From assembly GCF_965230805.1 (NCBI RefSeq), contig NZ_OZ246019.1:1860001-1924000 (forward strand): DNA of 64,000 nucleotides, in the 5' to 3' direction. The DNA is from Marinifilum sp965230805 (lineage in GTDB: Bacteria > Bacteroidota > Bacteroidia > Bacteroidales > Marinifilaceae). A program made the translations under genes and the position numbers. Every line of letters starts with the position of its first letter. The first letter of the stretch is position 1. Below are positions 26,948 through 36,001 of the stretch, piece by piece. The notes below the pieces were generated by a model that did no database searches, was not told where the DNA came from, and saw only the letters and a program-made list of their open reading frames with translations.

Positions 26948-27298
26948 TTAACGGCTTAATGTTAGGCTAACTTTTTCTATTTGTCCGCCCATTGGCGGGT
27001 TCATTTTCGATACTTTCACTGTTGCATGCTTCAATTCTGAGAAGTTTTCGTACAGCATATCCAAAATTCTTTCGCAAACATGCTCCAACAAATGCGATTT
27101 AATTTGTAGTTGCTCTTTAATTTTTTCGTAGGCACGTTGGTAGTTTAAAGCATTACCAATATGGTCGCTTTTTGCAGCTTTTGTTGCATCGTATTCCATA
27201 CGAACATATACCGTGAACTTGTTTCCTACAATTTGCTCCTCTTTAAAACATCCGTGATAGGCATAAAACTCCATGCCTTCCAATTCGATAATTCCCAT
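26948..27298 (-). CDS. folB: Dihydroneopterin aldolase
   Basis: A 116-residue FolB that converts 7,8-dihydroneopterin to 6-hydroxymethyl-7,8-dihydropterin and glycolaldehyde in folate synthesis. Motifs: IIELEGMEFYAYHGCFKEEQIVGNKFTVYVRME at the N-terminus (YHG...E), LNYQRAYEKIKEQL, the substrate-binding Glu region SHLLEHVCERILD, and the end VKVSKMNPPMGGQIEKVSLTL, with the catalytic Lys in KxxP. Length is typical. It is divergent from glnS. Confidence 0.92.
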   Translation of the reverse strand: MGIIELEGMEFYAYHGCFKEEQIVGNKFTVYVRMEYDATKAAKSDHIGNALNYQRAYEKIKEQLQIKSHLLEHVCERILDMLYENFSELKHATVKVSKMNPPMGGQIEKVSLTLSR

Positions 27299-27452
27299 CT
27301 GTCTGCTCTTATATATTTTGTGGCGAAATTAAAGTAAGAAAATCCAAATTCCAAATAACAAAAATTGGGTTTTGAGCTTCGGATTTTGGGATTTTAGCTA
27401 CTTTTGTTTTTTCGTTTCTTACCAGTTCAGATGTAAAGATTTATTGTAAATT

Positions 27453-27460
27453 TATGTTTG
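27453..27460 (+). promoter_or_regulatory. Possible -7 box of glnS
   Basis: TATGTTTG fits TAnnTTTG and lies 77 bp before the glnS ATG. There is no convincing -33 element. Confidence 0.3.
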
Positions 27461-27537
27461 TGCATTTCTAAACGAAAAGCAAGGCAGGATTCAATCGAAT
27501 CCGAGGCAAATCATTGTATCATTTTAAATTGAAAAAC

Positions 27538-29250
27538 ATGGATAACAAAAATGTAAAGGAAGAGAGTGCTAACGAAAAATCTCTGAATTTTATCCAACAG
27601 ATCATCGAGGAGGATCTGCAAAACAATGTAAATGATGGAAGAGTACACACCCGATTCCCACCAGAACCAAATGGGTATCTTCACATCGGTCACGCAAAGG
27701 CAATATGCCTGAATTTTAGCCTTGCCCAACAATACCAGGGAAAATGCAATTTACGATTCGACGATACCAATCCAGTAAAGGAAGACACCGAATATGTTGA
27801 TTCCATTATGGAAGACATTAAATGGTTAGGTTTCCAATGGGATGGCGATCCATTATACACCTCTGATTATTTCGACCAGCTGTACGATTGGGCCGTAAAA
27901 TTGATTAAAGATGGCAAAGCCTATGTCGATGATCAGACAGCAGAGCAAATTGCCGAGCAAAAAGGAACACCAACAGTTCCAGGAACCGAAAGTCCTTTCC
28001 GTAACCGCAGTGTTGAGGAAAACCTTGATTTGTTCGCAAGAATGAAGAATGGTGAGTTTAAGGATGGAGAAAAAGTATTGCGTGCTAAAATTGATATGGC
28101 TTCACCAAACATGCACATGCGCGATCCATTGATGTATCGTATTATGCACGCGCATCATCACCGCACAGGTAATGATTGGTGTATTTATCCAATGTACGAC
28201 TATGCTCACGGAGAATCGGATTATATCGAGGGAATTACCCACTCGATTTGTACACTGGAATTCGAAGTTCACCGTCCGCTTTACGAGTGGTTTGTTGAGA
28301 ACTTAACCGATACTGAATACCGTCCAAAACAGCGTGAGTTTGCACGTTTGAACTTAAGCTACACTGTAATGAGTAAGCGTAAGCTATTGGAGTTGGTAAA
28401 CGATGGACATGTAAATGGATGGGACGACCCGCGAATGCCAACCGTTTCGGGTTTGCGCAGAAGAGGATATACTCCTGCATCTATCCGTAATTTTGCTGAT
28501 ACCATTGGTGTGGCAAAACGTAACAATGTTATTGATGTTTCATTGTTAGAGTTCTGTGTTCGTGAAGATTTAAACAAAACAGCAACTCGCGTAATGGGTG
28601 TTTTAGATCCAGTTAAACTGGTGATCACAAACTATCCAGAGGGAGAAGAAGAGTGGTTGACAATCGATAACAACCCGGAAGATGAGAATGCAGGAACTCG
28701 CGAGATTCCATTCTCAAATGAATTGTATATCGATCGCAACGACTTTATGGAAGATGCGCCACGCAAATTCTTTAGAATGACTCCTGGACGTGAGGTTCGT
28801 TTGAAAGCGGGTTACATTGTAATGTGTGAAAAAGCAGTGAAGGATGCCGATGGAAACATCACGGAAATTCACTGTACCTACGATCCTAAATCCAAGAGTG
28901 GTAGCGGAACAGAAGAGAGCAAGCGTAAGGTTAAAGGAACACTTCACTGGGTTTCTGCAAAGCATGCTGCAAAAGCTGAAGTTCGTGTTTACGATCGCCT
29001 ATTCAACGATGAAGCTCCTGACGGACACAAAGACAAAGATTTTAAAGAATTCATTAACCCTGATTCTTTACAGATTTTAGAAGAATGTTACGTTGAGCCA
29101 TTCTTAAAAGATGCGAAAGCTGAAGATCACTTCCAGTTTACACGTTTGGGATACTTCTCGGTTGATAAGGATACCAATGCGGATCAGTTGGTGTTTAATC
29201 GCACGGTTTCGCTGAAAGATTCGTGGGCAAAGGCACAGCAAAAGAAATAA
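27538..29250 (+). CDS. glnS: Glutaminyl-tRNA synthetase
   Basis: A 570-residue class I aminoacyl-tRNA synthetase that charges tRNA-Gln. The catalytic domain has TRFPPEPNGYLHIGHAKAICLNF (HIGH motif) and LSYTVMSKRKL (KMSKS equivalent VMSKR). The GlnRS-specific GSDHRTGNDWCIYPMYDYAHGESDYIEG-type region and C-terminal beta-barrel anticodon domains follow. The ATG at 27538 is preferred because the sequence upstream (8 codons to a TTG) is not conserved-looking. Charging by GlnRS rather than GatCAB implies that the linked GltX is glutamate-specific. Confidence 0.96.
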   Translation: MDNKNVKEESANEKSLNFIQQIIEEDLQNNVNDGRVHTRFPPEPNGYLHIGHAKAICLNFSLAQQYQGKCNLRFDDTNPVKEDTEYVDSIMEDIKWLGFQWDGDPLYTSDYFDQLYDWAVKLIKDGKAYVDDQTAEQIAEQKGTPTVPGTESPFRNRSVEENLDLFARMKNGEFKDGEKVLRAKIDMASPNMHMRDPLMYRIMHAHHHRTGNDWCIYPMYDYAHGESDYIEGITHSICTLEFEVHRPLYEWFVENLTDTEYRPKQREFARLNLSYTVMSKRKLLELVNDGHVNGWDDPRMPTVSGLRRRGYTPASIRNFADTIGVAKRNNVIDVSLLEFCVREDLNKTATRVMGVLDPVKLVITNYPEGEEEWLTIDNNPEDENAGTREIPFSNELYIDRNDFMEDAPRKFFRMTPGREVRLKAGYIVMCEKAVKDADGNITEIHCTYDPKSKSGSGTEESKRKVKGTLHWVSAKHAAKAEVRVYDRLFNDEAPDGHKDKDFKEFINPDSLQILEECYVEPFLKDAKAEDHFQFTRLGYFSVDKDTNADQLVFNRTVSLKDSWAKAQQKK

Positions 29251-29277
29251 TTTAAGCTGTTAGCTAGATAAGATATA

Positions 29278-29314
29278 AACCTGTCAGGATTTAAAATCCT
29301 GACAGGTTTTTTTT
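29278..29314 (+). terminator. Terminator after glnS
   Basis: A 13-bp perfect stem (29278-29290 with 29296-29308), loop TTAAA, is followed by eight T. Confidence 0.9.
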
Positions 29315-29352
29315 ATTGGTATTTATAATGCCATGGGAAAACCTATGGTTCA

Positions 29353-29383
29353 TAAAAAACCACCTCCAGAATTGGAAGTGGTT
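29353..29383 (-). terminator. Terminator after gltX
   Basis: On the minus strand, an 11-bp stem with one G-U pair (29383-29373 with 29368-29358), loop ATTC, is followed by TTTTT. It lies 23 bp past the gltX stop. Confidence 0.75.
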
Positions 29384-29405
29384 CATACCAGAGATTAAAT
29401 CTCAG

Positions 29406-30938
29406 TTATTTCTTAATGTTCTCCATTGCAAAATCTAATCTTGCAAGGGTTTCTTCTTTTCCAAGAATCTCGATGATATCGAACATGTGAGGACCTTTTC
29501 CGGCACCTACCATGGCCAAACGGAATGGGTTCATTACCTTACCAAAGCCAATTTCTTTGGAAGTGATCCATCCTTTTACGATCTCTTCAGAGTTTGCAGA
29601 TGAGAAATCTTCAATTCCTTCCAGAATGCTTTTTAGTTCAGCCATAAGAGATGGAGTATCTTCTTTCCAACCTTTTTTAACTGTTTTGGCATCATATTCT
29701 TTTGGTGCTTCAAAAAAGAAGTTCACCTGATCCCAAAGCTCAGCAATAAAATCTACTCGATCTTTTACCATTCCGCAAACACGATTCACAGTAGTTTGAT
29801 CAGCTTCGATTCCTTTCGCCTTTAATACCTCATCTGCAAATAGGCCACCAATTTCCTCATCTGATTTGTTTACCAAATACTGACGATTGAACCATTTTGT
29901 TTTTTCCGGATCGAATTTCGCACCAGACTTGTTTACGCGCTCCAACGAGAAGGCTTGAGCCAATTCCTCCATTGAGAAAATTTCCTGCTCGGTTCCAGGG
30001 TTCCATCCAAGGAAAGCCAACATGTTTACAAATGCTTCAGGGAAATATCCATCTTCGCGGTATCCCGAAGAAACATCATTGCTCTTAGGATCGGTCCAAA
30101 GCAATGGGAAAACAGGGAATCCCAGTTTATCTCCATCACGCTTGCTTAGTTTCCCTTTACCAACTGGCTTTAAAATCAACGGCAAGTGAGCAAATTTAGG
30201 CATATCGGCGCTCCAGCCCAATTGTCGGTACAACAACACATGCAATGGCATCGATGGCAACCACTCTTCCCCACGAATTACGTGCGAAATTTTCATCAGG
30301 TAATCATCTACAACATTTGCAAGGTGGTAGGTTGGCATTCCATCCGATTTGAACAATACCTTATCGTCCAAAGTTGATGTATTAAATACCACATGACCCC
30401 GAATTTCGTCATCCATGTGTAGCTCTTCACCAACAGGCATTTTAAATCGAACTACATAGGCTTCACCAGCATCAATTCTTTTTTGAACTTCCTCGGCAGG
30501 CAAAGCAAGTGAGTTATTTAAAGTATCACGGGTTTCGTGATTGTAGATAAAAGTCTTCTTTTCTTCTTCACATTTTTTACGGATAGCATCCAATTCTTCA
30601 GCAGTATCGAAAGCATAATATGCATCGCCCGAAGCAATCAGATGATCAGCATATTCTTTATACATTGGCTTACGCTCCGACTGGCGGTAAGGACCATACT
30701 CACCACCTGCAGTAGCACCTTCATCAATTGTAATTCCACACCATTTAAGTGCTTCTACAATATAATCTTCGGCACCAGGCACATATCTTGTCTGATCGGT
30801 ATCCTCGATACGCAACAAAAATTCACCCTTGTGCTTTCTAGCAAATAAATAGTTAAATAAGGCTGTTCTTACACCACCCATATGCAATGGTCCTGTCGGA
30901 CTTGGTGCAAATCGAACTCTGACTTTCTTTTCGCTCAT
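29406..30938 (-). CDS. gltX: Glutamyl-tRNA synthetase
   Basis: A 510-residue class I synthetase. The HIGH motif appears as APSPTGPLHMGGVRTALFNYLFA at residues 12-34, RIEDTDQTRY follows, and KMSKS appears as GKLSKRDGDKLGFPVF near 262. A C-terminal helical anticodon-binding domain ends the protein. Length is slightly above the usual 465-490 because of an extended insertion typical of Bacteroidota (e.g. LLWTDPKSNDVSSGYREDG). It charges tRNA-Glu for translation and tetrapyrrole synthesis. It is convergent with glnS; each has its own terminator. Confidence 0.96.
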   Translation of the reverse strand: MSEKKVRVRFAPSPTGPLHMGGVRTALFNYLFARKHKGEFLLRIEDTDQTRYVPGAEDYIVEALKWCGITIDEGATAGGEYGPYRQSERKPMYKEYADHLIASGDAYYAFDTAEELDAIRKKCEEEKKTFIYNHETRDTLNNSLALPAEEVQKRIDAGEAYVVRFKMPVGEELHMDDEIRGHVVFNTSTLDDKVLFKSDGMPTYHLANVVDDYLMKISHVIRGEEWLPSMPLHVLLYRQLGWSADMPKFAHLPLILKPVGKGKLSKRDGDKLGFPVFPLLWTDPKSNDVSSGYREDGYFPEAFVNMLAFLGWNPGTEQEIFSMEELAQAFSLERVNKSGAKFDPEKTKWFNRQYLVNKSDEEIGGLFADEVLKAKGIEADQTTVNRVCGMVKDRVDFIAELWDQVNFFFEAPKEYDAKTVKKGWKEDTPSLMAELKSILEGIEDFSSANSEEIVKGWITSKEIGFGKVMNPFRLAMVGAGKGPHMFDIIEILGKEETLARLDFAMENIKK

Positions 30939-31015
30939 TTTATTATCCGTTAATTTGGCAGCAAAGATAAGAAAATGGAAAAAGAAAAGTAATGTGAGAA
31001 TTTAAAAATGATTAA

Positions 31016-31402
31016 CTATAGAAAACGTGCAATTACTTCTTTTAGGCCGATAATATCAAGCGGCTTGGTCACAAAATCGTCGCAGCCTGCCAACATGATT
31101 TCTTCATATGCTTCACCATAATGATATGCCGTTTGTGCTATAATAGGTATTTGCTGATTATTCTTTTTGATATTCCGGGTCGCATCATAACCATTCATTA
31201 CAGGCATCTGCATATCCATAAGAATTAAATCGATATTAGGATTTGCTTCTAACAGTCGAATTGCTTCTTCTCCATCTCTGGCTCTAATTAACTGTGCATT
31301 TGTTTCAATCAGAACCTCTTCGAGAAAAATGTAGTTAAAATCCTCATCTTCGGCTATAAGCAATACTTTTCCTTCCCAATTGTATTCCTGAGAATTGTCC
31401 AT
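31016..31402 (-). CDS. Single-domain response regulator (receiver only)
   Basis: A 128-residue CheY-like receiver. I start it at the internal Met (MDNSQEYNW, 31402) because the 36 upstream in-frame codons look non-coding. Conserved positions are the acidic pair in LLIAEDEDFN (residues 18-21), phospho-acceptor Asp63 in LILMDMQMPVMNG, the Thr/Ala pocket in IIAQTAYHYGEA, and Lys113 in FVTKPLD. There is no output domain. It resembles the receivers of hybrid histidine kinases. No partner kinase is adjacent. Confidence 0.88.
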   Translation of the reverse strand: MDNSQEYNWEGKVLLIAEDEDFNYIFLEEVLIETNAQLIRARDGEEAIRLLEANPNIDLILMDMQMPVMNGYDATRNIKKNNQQIPIIAQTAYHYGEAYEEIMLAGCDDFVTKPLDIIGLKEVIARFL

Positions 31403-31625
31403 ATGTAAATTTTCCGCTTTTAAATAAATTGATAGTCTTATATCAAAGTTAGAATCTTTTATGATAAGATAAAAGAAATCCGATTGGAATCTGAACTTCT
31501 CTAAGCTCAAAGCAAAAAAGGCTTATCATTCAGAACTATGGCATAAAGGTAAATTAAAAATATTCAAAAAAAGGAGCCTTTAAAAAAGACTCCTTAATTT
31601 AAAGTGGTTCGATATTATGGAGAGC

Positions 31626-34175
31626 TTATCCACATTTTGAATTGCCGCAAGACTGGCAAATTAAACATCCTTCCTGATAAATAATATGATCGGATCCACA
31701 ACTGGTACATTTTATCCCTTTTGCCTTGGTGCCATTTGGAATGTACTTTTTAAGAGCACGTTCCACACCGTTTTTCCAAGTATTGATGTTTTCACTATCT
31801 AGCTGAAGTCCAGCTACCAAATTCACCACCTGCTCAATTGGCATTCCATGGCGCAATACTCCAGATATTAATTTTGCATAGTTCCAGAATTCCTTATCGA
31901 ACTTATAGGATAATCCCTCGAAAGTGGTTTTGAATCCTCGCTTGTTACAAAATTGGAAATCATAACGAGTATTTCCTTCCTCGTCTTTGCGTTTAATAAT
32001 CACACCCTTATTAACAGATTTTGGTAATAAGATACCTTCGTCATCATCAGCAATACCCGTAAAAATTTCGTAAGGTTGCCCATTATACAAGCCAATAAAA
32101 GCAATCCATTTTTCTTTGTTATTCTGAAAACGAACCACTTCAGCCTCTAGCTCAGTAGGACGTTTTTCCGGCATTCCTTTGCTTTCTTCTTTCTTGTCGT
32201 TGGAAATTAAAACTCCAGAGCGAGATCCGTCGCGGTATACAGTACATCCTTTGCAACCACTCTTCCAAGCTTCGATATACAATTCGCCAACCAATGACTC
32301 TGGCACATCAGAAGGAAGATTTACAGTAACACTAATGGAGTGATCTACCCATTTCTGCACTCTTCCTTGCATACGAACTTTCTGTAACCAGTCCACATCA
32401 TTAGAAGTTGCCTTGTAGTATGGTGATTTTTTAACCAATGCATCCACCTCTTCATCTGTAAAATGCTGTGCTGCATTTATTCCATTTGCTTCCATCCAGG
32501 TAACAAATTTATGATGAAAAACAACAAACTCTTCCCAGCTATCGCCAACCTCATCAACAAAGTCAACCCTAACATCCTTATCGTTTGGATTAACCTTACG
32601 GCGACGCTTGTAAACCGGAAGGAATACAGGTTCAATACCAGAAGTGGTTTGAGTCATCAAACTGGTTGTTCCGGTAGGCGCAATGGTTAAACACGCAATA
32701 TTTCTACGACCGTATTTCACCATGTCTTCATAAAGACTTTGATCTGCTTCTTTTAAGCGCAAAATAAATGGATTATTTTTTTCCCGGCTGATATCGTGTA
32801 TATCAAAAGCACCGCGTTCCTTTGCCAGATATACCGAAGAACGATATGCCTCTACCGCAATTGTCTTATGAACTTCTTCCGAGAAATCAATTGCCTCATC
32901 GCTTCCGTATCTCATTCCCAAAGCAGCAATCATATCACCCTCGGCAGTAATACCAACACCTGTTCTTCTTCCTTCTCTAGCTTTGGTGCTGATATTGCTC
33001 CAAAGCTCTTTTTCTACTCTTTTTATTTCGCCTCCTTCAGGGTCGGAGTCGATCTTTTCGATGATGGCATCAATTTTTTCCAATTCCAAATCGATGATAT
33101 CGTCCATAATTCTTTGCGCAAGAGCTACGTGCTTTTTAAACAGATCGAAATTAAACTTGGCTTTTTTCGTGAAAGGATTCTCAACATAGCTATACAAGTT
33201 GATTGCCAACAAACGACAACTATCGTATGGACACAAAGGAATTTCACCACAAGGATTGGTGGAAACCGTTCTGTATCCTAAATCAGCGTAACAATCGGGC
33301 ACTGACTCCTTTTCAATCGTATCCCAGAATAAAATCCCTGGCTCGGCCGATCTCCATGCATTGTGAACAATCTTGTTCCAAAGTTTACCAGCATCAATAT
33401 CTTTCTTATATTTTGGATTTTCAGCATAAATTGGATACTGCTGAGTATATGGCTTACCATCGATCACCGCCTGCATAAACTCATCGTGAATTTTTACAGA
33501 AACATTTGCTCCGGTAACCTTACCTTGTTCCATTTTGGCATCGATAAATTCTTCCGAATCAGGGTGTTTTACTGAAACGCTTAACATGAGTGCTCCACGA
33601 CGACCATCCTGAGCAACCTCACGAGTTGAGTTGGAATAACGCTCCATAAAAGGAACAATGCCTGTTGAGGTCAGAGCCGAGTTTTTAACAGGAGAACCTT
33701 TGGGGCGGATGTGCGACAAATCATGTCCAACACCACCTCTTCTCTTCATTAACTGAACTTGCTCCTGATCAATTTTCATGATTCCACCATATGAATCAGA
33801 ATCACCATCGTTACCAATTACAAAACAGTTCGACAAAGATGCTATTTGGAACTTGTTGCCAATTCCTGACATCGGACTTCCTTGTGGTACGATGTATTTA
33901 AAATCTTTCAACACAGCTAAAATTTCGTCCTCGCTTAAAGGATTCGGATATCGCTTTTCTACTCTGGCAATTTCACTTGCGATTCTGCGATGCATATCAT
34001 TTGGAGTCTTTTCATAAATATTTCCAAACGAATCCTTCAATGCATACTTGTTTATCCAAACACGTGCTGCCAATTCGTCTCCGTTAAAATATTTGAACGA
34101 CGCTTGAAAGGCTTCTTCAGGATTGAAAGTTTCTTTCATTTCTTCTGCTTGTTTCTTCTTCTCCTTAACTTCCAT
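31626..34175 (-). CDS. nrdJ: Adenosylcobalamin-dependent (class II) ribonucleotide reductase
   Basis: An 849-residue class II RNR that makes deoxyribonucleotides with a B12-derived radical, independent of oxygen. Motifs: a leading ATP-cone-free region, SPMSGIGNKFQIASLSNCFV (first redox Cys), STNPCGEIPLCPYDSCRL (NPCGE radical-site loop), PTGTTSLMTQTTSGIEPVFLPVYKR, and GCTVYRDGSRSGVL. A C-terminal Cys-rich tail (residues about 822-848) carries four CxxC-type pairs, a zinc ribbon with redox function. No cobalamin riboswitch is visible upstream, but the leader has a hairpin and repeats described separately. Confidence 0.95.
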   Translation of the reverse strand: MEVKEKKKQAEEMKETFNPEEAFQASFKYFNGDELAARVWINKYALKDSFGNIYEKTPNDMHRRIASEIARVEKRYPNPLSEDEILAVLKDFKYIVPQGSPMSGIGNKFQIASLSNCFVIGNDGDSDSYGGIMKIDQEQVQLMKRRGGVGHDLSHIRPKGSPVKNSALTSTGIVPFMERYSNSTREVAQDGRRGALMLSVSVKHPDSEEFIDAKMEQGKVTGANVSVKIHDEFMQAVIDGKPYTQQYPIYAENPKYKKDIDAGKLWNKIVHNAWRSAEPGILFWDTIEKESVPDCYADLGYRTVSTNPCGEIPLCPYDSCRLLAINLYSYVENPFTKKAKFNFDLFKKHVALAQRIMDDIIDLELEKIDAIIEKIDSDPEGGEIKRVEKELWSNISTKAREGRRTGVGITAEGDMIAALGMRYGSDEAIDFSEEVHKTIAVEAYRSSVYLAKERGAFDIHDISREKNNPFILRLKEADQSLYEDMVKYGRRNIACLTIAPTGTTSLMTQTTSGIEPVFLPVYKRRRKVNPNDKDVRVDFVDEVGDSWEEFVVFHHKFVTWMEANGINAAQHFTDEEVDALVKKSPYYKATSNDVDWLQKVRMQGRVQKWVDHSISVTVNLPSDVPESLVGELYIEAWKSGCKGCTVYRDGSRSGVLISNDKKEESKGMPEKRPTELEAEVVRFQNNKEKWIAFIGLYNGQPYEIFTGIADDDEGILLPKSVNKGVIIKRKDEEGNTRYDFQFCNKRGFKTTFEGLSYKFDKEFWNYAKLISGVLRHGMPIEQVVNLVAGLQLDSENINTWKNGVERALKKYIPNGTKAKGIKCTSCGSDHIIYQEGCLICQSCGNSKCG

Positions 34176-34234
34176 TCAGGTTTTAAAATAATGTGGTTTA
34201 TAATGTGAGTCTGTAATGTATCTATATTAAAAAT

Positions 34235-34252
34235 GACTGGTTTTACCCAGTC
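34235..34252 (-). promoter_or_regulatory. Leader hairpin upstream of nrdJ
   Basis: GACTGG/CCAGTC, a 6-bp perfect stem with a 6-nt loop, is followed on the minus strand by ATTTTTAA, 60 bp before the nrdJ ATG. It could be an attenuator in the nrdJ 5' leader or an orphan terminator. Confidence 0.35.
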
Positions 34253-34261
34253 TACTTTTTC

Positions 34262-34279
34262 TTTACGCAATTTACGCAA
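34262..34279. repeat. Tandem 9-bp repeat (TTTACGCAA twice), putative operator of nrdJ
   Basis: Two perfect, directly adjacent copies of TTTACGCAA lie about 90-105 bp upstream of the nrdJ start. A short perfect direct repeat in a promoter region is typical of a regulator site. It does not match the NrdR box pattern well. Confidence 0.4.
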
Positions 34280-34324
34280 AAGTGCCCTTATCGAACAACA
34301 ACGAAATATTTTTTTAATAAAAAG

Positions 34325-34333
34325 TTATCCACA
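34325..34333 (+). promoter_or_regulatory. DnaA box TTATCCACA upstream of nrdJ
   Basis: An exact match to the strong DnaA box lies about 150 bp upstream of nrdJ. DnaA regulates RNR genes in other bacteria, so replication-linked control is possible. A single box is expected by chance now and then. Confidence 0.35.
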
Positions 34334-34629
34334 ACACATTGTTAATTGATTGATTTTGCGCATGTTAAATTTTATGGAAATTAAAAAAGTTGTCCAAAAG
34401 AAAAACTCAATCCATATTTTAATTAACAAACTTATCGAGATTAACAAATTCATTACACACTATTTTCGGCTATTTTTGCTGAAGAAAAAAGGCCAATACA
34501 ATTCGAAGGGTAAAGTGGAAACCGTATCGCAAAAGCAAGTTGAATTCGATTTAGCACTTCATTGAACAGACCCGTTCTGAGCTATGATATTCTTGTTATT
34601 TTCTCTTTTGTCCTACTTTTTAAGCTGAG
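34334..34629. other. Gene-poor region between nrdJ promoter and waaA
   Basis: About 300 bp. It contains a plus-strand ORF of 63 codons from ATG 34374 (MEIKKVVQKKN...), rich in Lys/Ile, with no recognisable similarity. I treat it as unsupported. No RNA gene or repeat is seen. Confidence 0.4.
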
Positions 34630-35859
34630 CTAAGAATTAATTTTTGATAAAATCTTATTGCTTGCCCCTCTCATTTTATCTACATAGTTTTTGGACTTTT
34701 CTCCAGCGGAAAGCTTTTCTTTTGAATCCTGGCAGTACAAATCGAGCAAGCTCTTTAAGTCTTCATAGCTTTGATAAGATTTTGCAGCCCCAATTTCTAA
34801 CAAGTCTGTTGCCTCTTGAAACTTGTGGTAATTAGGGCCAAATATAACGGGCAAACCGAAAGTTGCTGCCTCAAGCGTATTGTGAATGCCTCGTCCAAAT
34901 CCCCCTCCAATGTACGAAACACTTCCATATCGATACAATGATGACAATACTCCAATGCAATCAATTACAAGCACTTCGGCTGCAGCTATTTCTTCTTTGG
35001 TCGCCTTGGTATATCTTACCCATAACTTTTCGATCTTAAACGTAATACGGTTGATGTGATCCTCATCAACCTCATGAGCAGCAATAATATATTTGTAGGA
35101 GTTTTTACTTGTATTTAAATACCTGATAATATTCTCTTCATCCTTAGGCCAAGTACTTCCGGCAATCAGAACCTCTCTTCCCCTGGCAAAACTTTCCAGC
35201 TTAGGCAATGATTTTGATCCTGTAGCAATGGTATATACTCGGTCGAATCGAGTATCTCCGTTCAATGTCACATTCGTAAAACCAATTCCTTTTAACAAAT
35301 CTACTGATTCCTGATTTTGCACAAACAGGTGAGTAAAAGCAGAAAGCATCTTCTTGTAAAAGGCACCATAGCTCTTAAAAAACAATTGATTTGGCCTAAA
35401 AATGGCAGAGAAAAGATAAGTGGGCACATTTCTTCTCTTCAACTCTTTTAAATAGTGGTGCCAAAACTCATACTTGATAAAAAATGCCATTTGAGGCTGA
35501 ACGATATCCATAAAAAGTTTTGCATTCCCGGCAAAATCGGCCGGCAAATAAAAAATAAAATCAGCACCATCGTAATTCTTCCTTACCTCATATCCCGAAG
35601 GTGAAAAGAAGGTTAGGAGTATTTTACAATCGGGATGTTGTTTCTTAAAACTTTCGATTACGGGTCTTCCCTGCTCAAATTCGCCAAGCGATGCTGAATG
35701 AAACCAAACAATATTTTTTTCTCCTTCGACTGCTTCTTTTAGCCTGGTACGCCAGTTTTGTCTACCATCAACCCATTGTTTGGCTTTGGGATTAAAAAAA
35801 GCTGCAATTCTTACCAAAAGAACATACATTCGAATCGACAGATTGTAAAAAAGAACCAT
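34630..35859 (-). CDS. waaA: 3-deoxy-D-manno-octulosonic acid (Kdo) transferase
   Basis: A 409-residue GT-B glycosyltransferase (GT30) that transfers Kdo from CMP-Kdo to lipid A precursor at the inner membrane. The N-terminal hydrophobic segment (residues 4-22) anchors it. The catalytic base Glu60 is in WFHSASLGEFEQGRPVIE, and the CMP-Kdo site is in the C-terminal half (GSTWPKDEENII, SYIGGGFGRGIHNTLEAATFGLPVIFGPNYHKFQEATDLL). It is a monocistronic gene divergent from the large outer-membrane protein gene. Confidence 0.93.
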   Translation of the reverse strand: MVLFYNLSIRMYVLLVRIAAFFNPKAKQWVDGRQNWRTRLKEAVEGEKNIVWFHSASLGEFEQGRPVIESFKKQHPDCKILLTFFSPSGYEVRKNYDGADFIFYLPADFAGNAKLFMDIVQPQMAFFIKYEFWHHYLKELKRRNVPTYLFSAIFRPNQLFFKSYGAFYKKMLSAFTHLFVQNQESVDLLKGIGFTNVTLNGDTRFDRVYTIATGSKSLPKLESFARGREVLIAGSTWPKDEENIIRYLNTSKNSYKYIIAAHEVDEDHINRITFKIEKLWVRYTKATKEEIAAAEVLVIDCIGVLSSLYRYGSVSYIGGGFGRGIHNTLEAATFGLPVIFGPNYHKFQEATDLLEIGAAKSYQSYEDLKSLLDLYCQDSKEKLSAGEKSKNYVDKMRGASNKILSKINS

Positions 35860-36001
35860 ATTTGAAAAAAATTAATATTTATAAGGAGCAGCTTCGCTAT
35901 CTTTATTTTTTGCAAAACTAATAATTTTAAAGATCAGATTCTGTTATTGATGAAGTGAATCATGATAAATCCTAAAATCTGACCAAAAGCAATACATCCT
36001 C

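Noticed and set aside
34325..34333. Chromosome origin suggested by a DnaA box
   Set aside because: Only one box is seen, without dnaA, dnaN, an AT-rich unwinding element or clustered boxes.
34176..34349. Cobalamin riboswitch upstream of nrdJ
   Set aside because: I see no B12-box-like sequence or multi-stem architecture; only a short hairpin and repeats are present.
34374..34565. 63-codon Lys/Ile-rich ORF
   Set aside because: Composition reflects AT-rich non-coding DNA; no recognisable domain or promoter.
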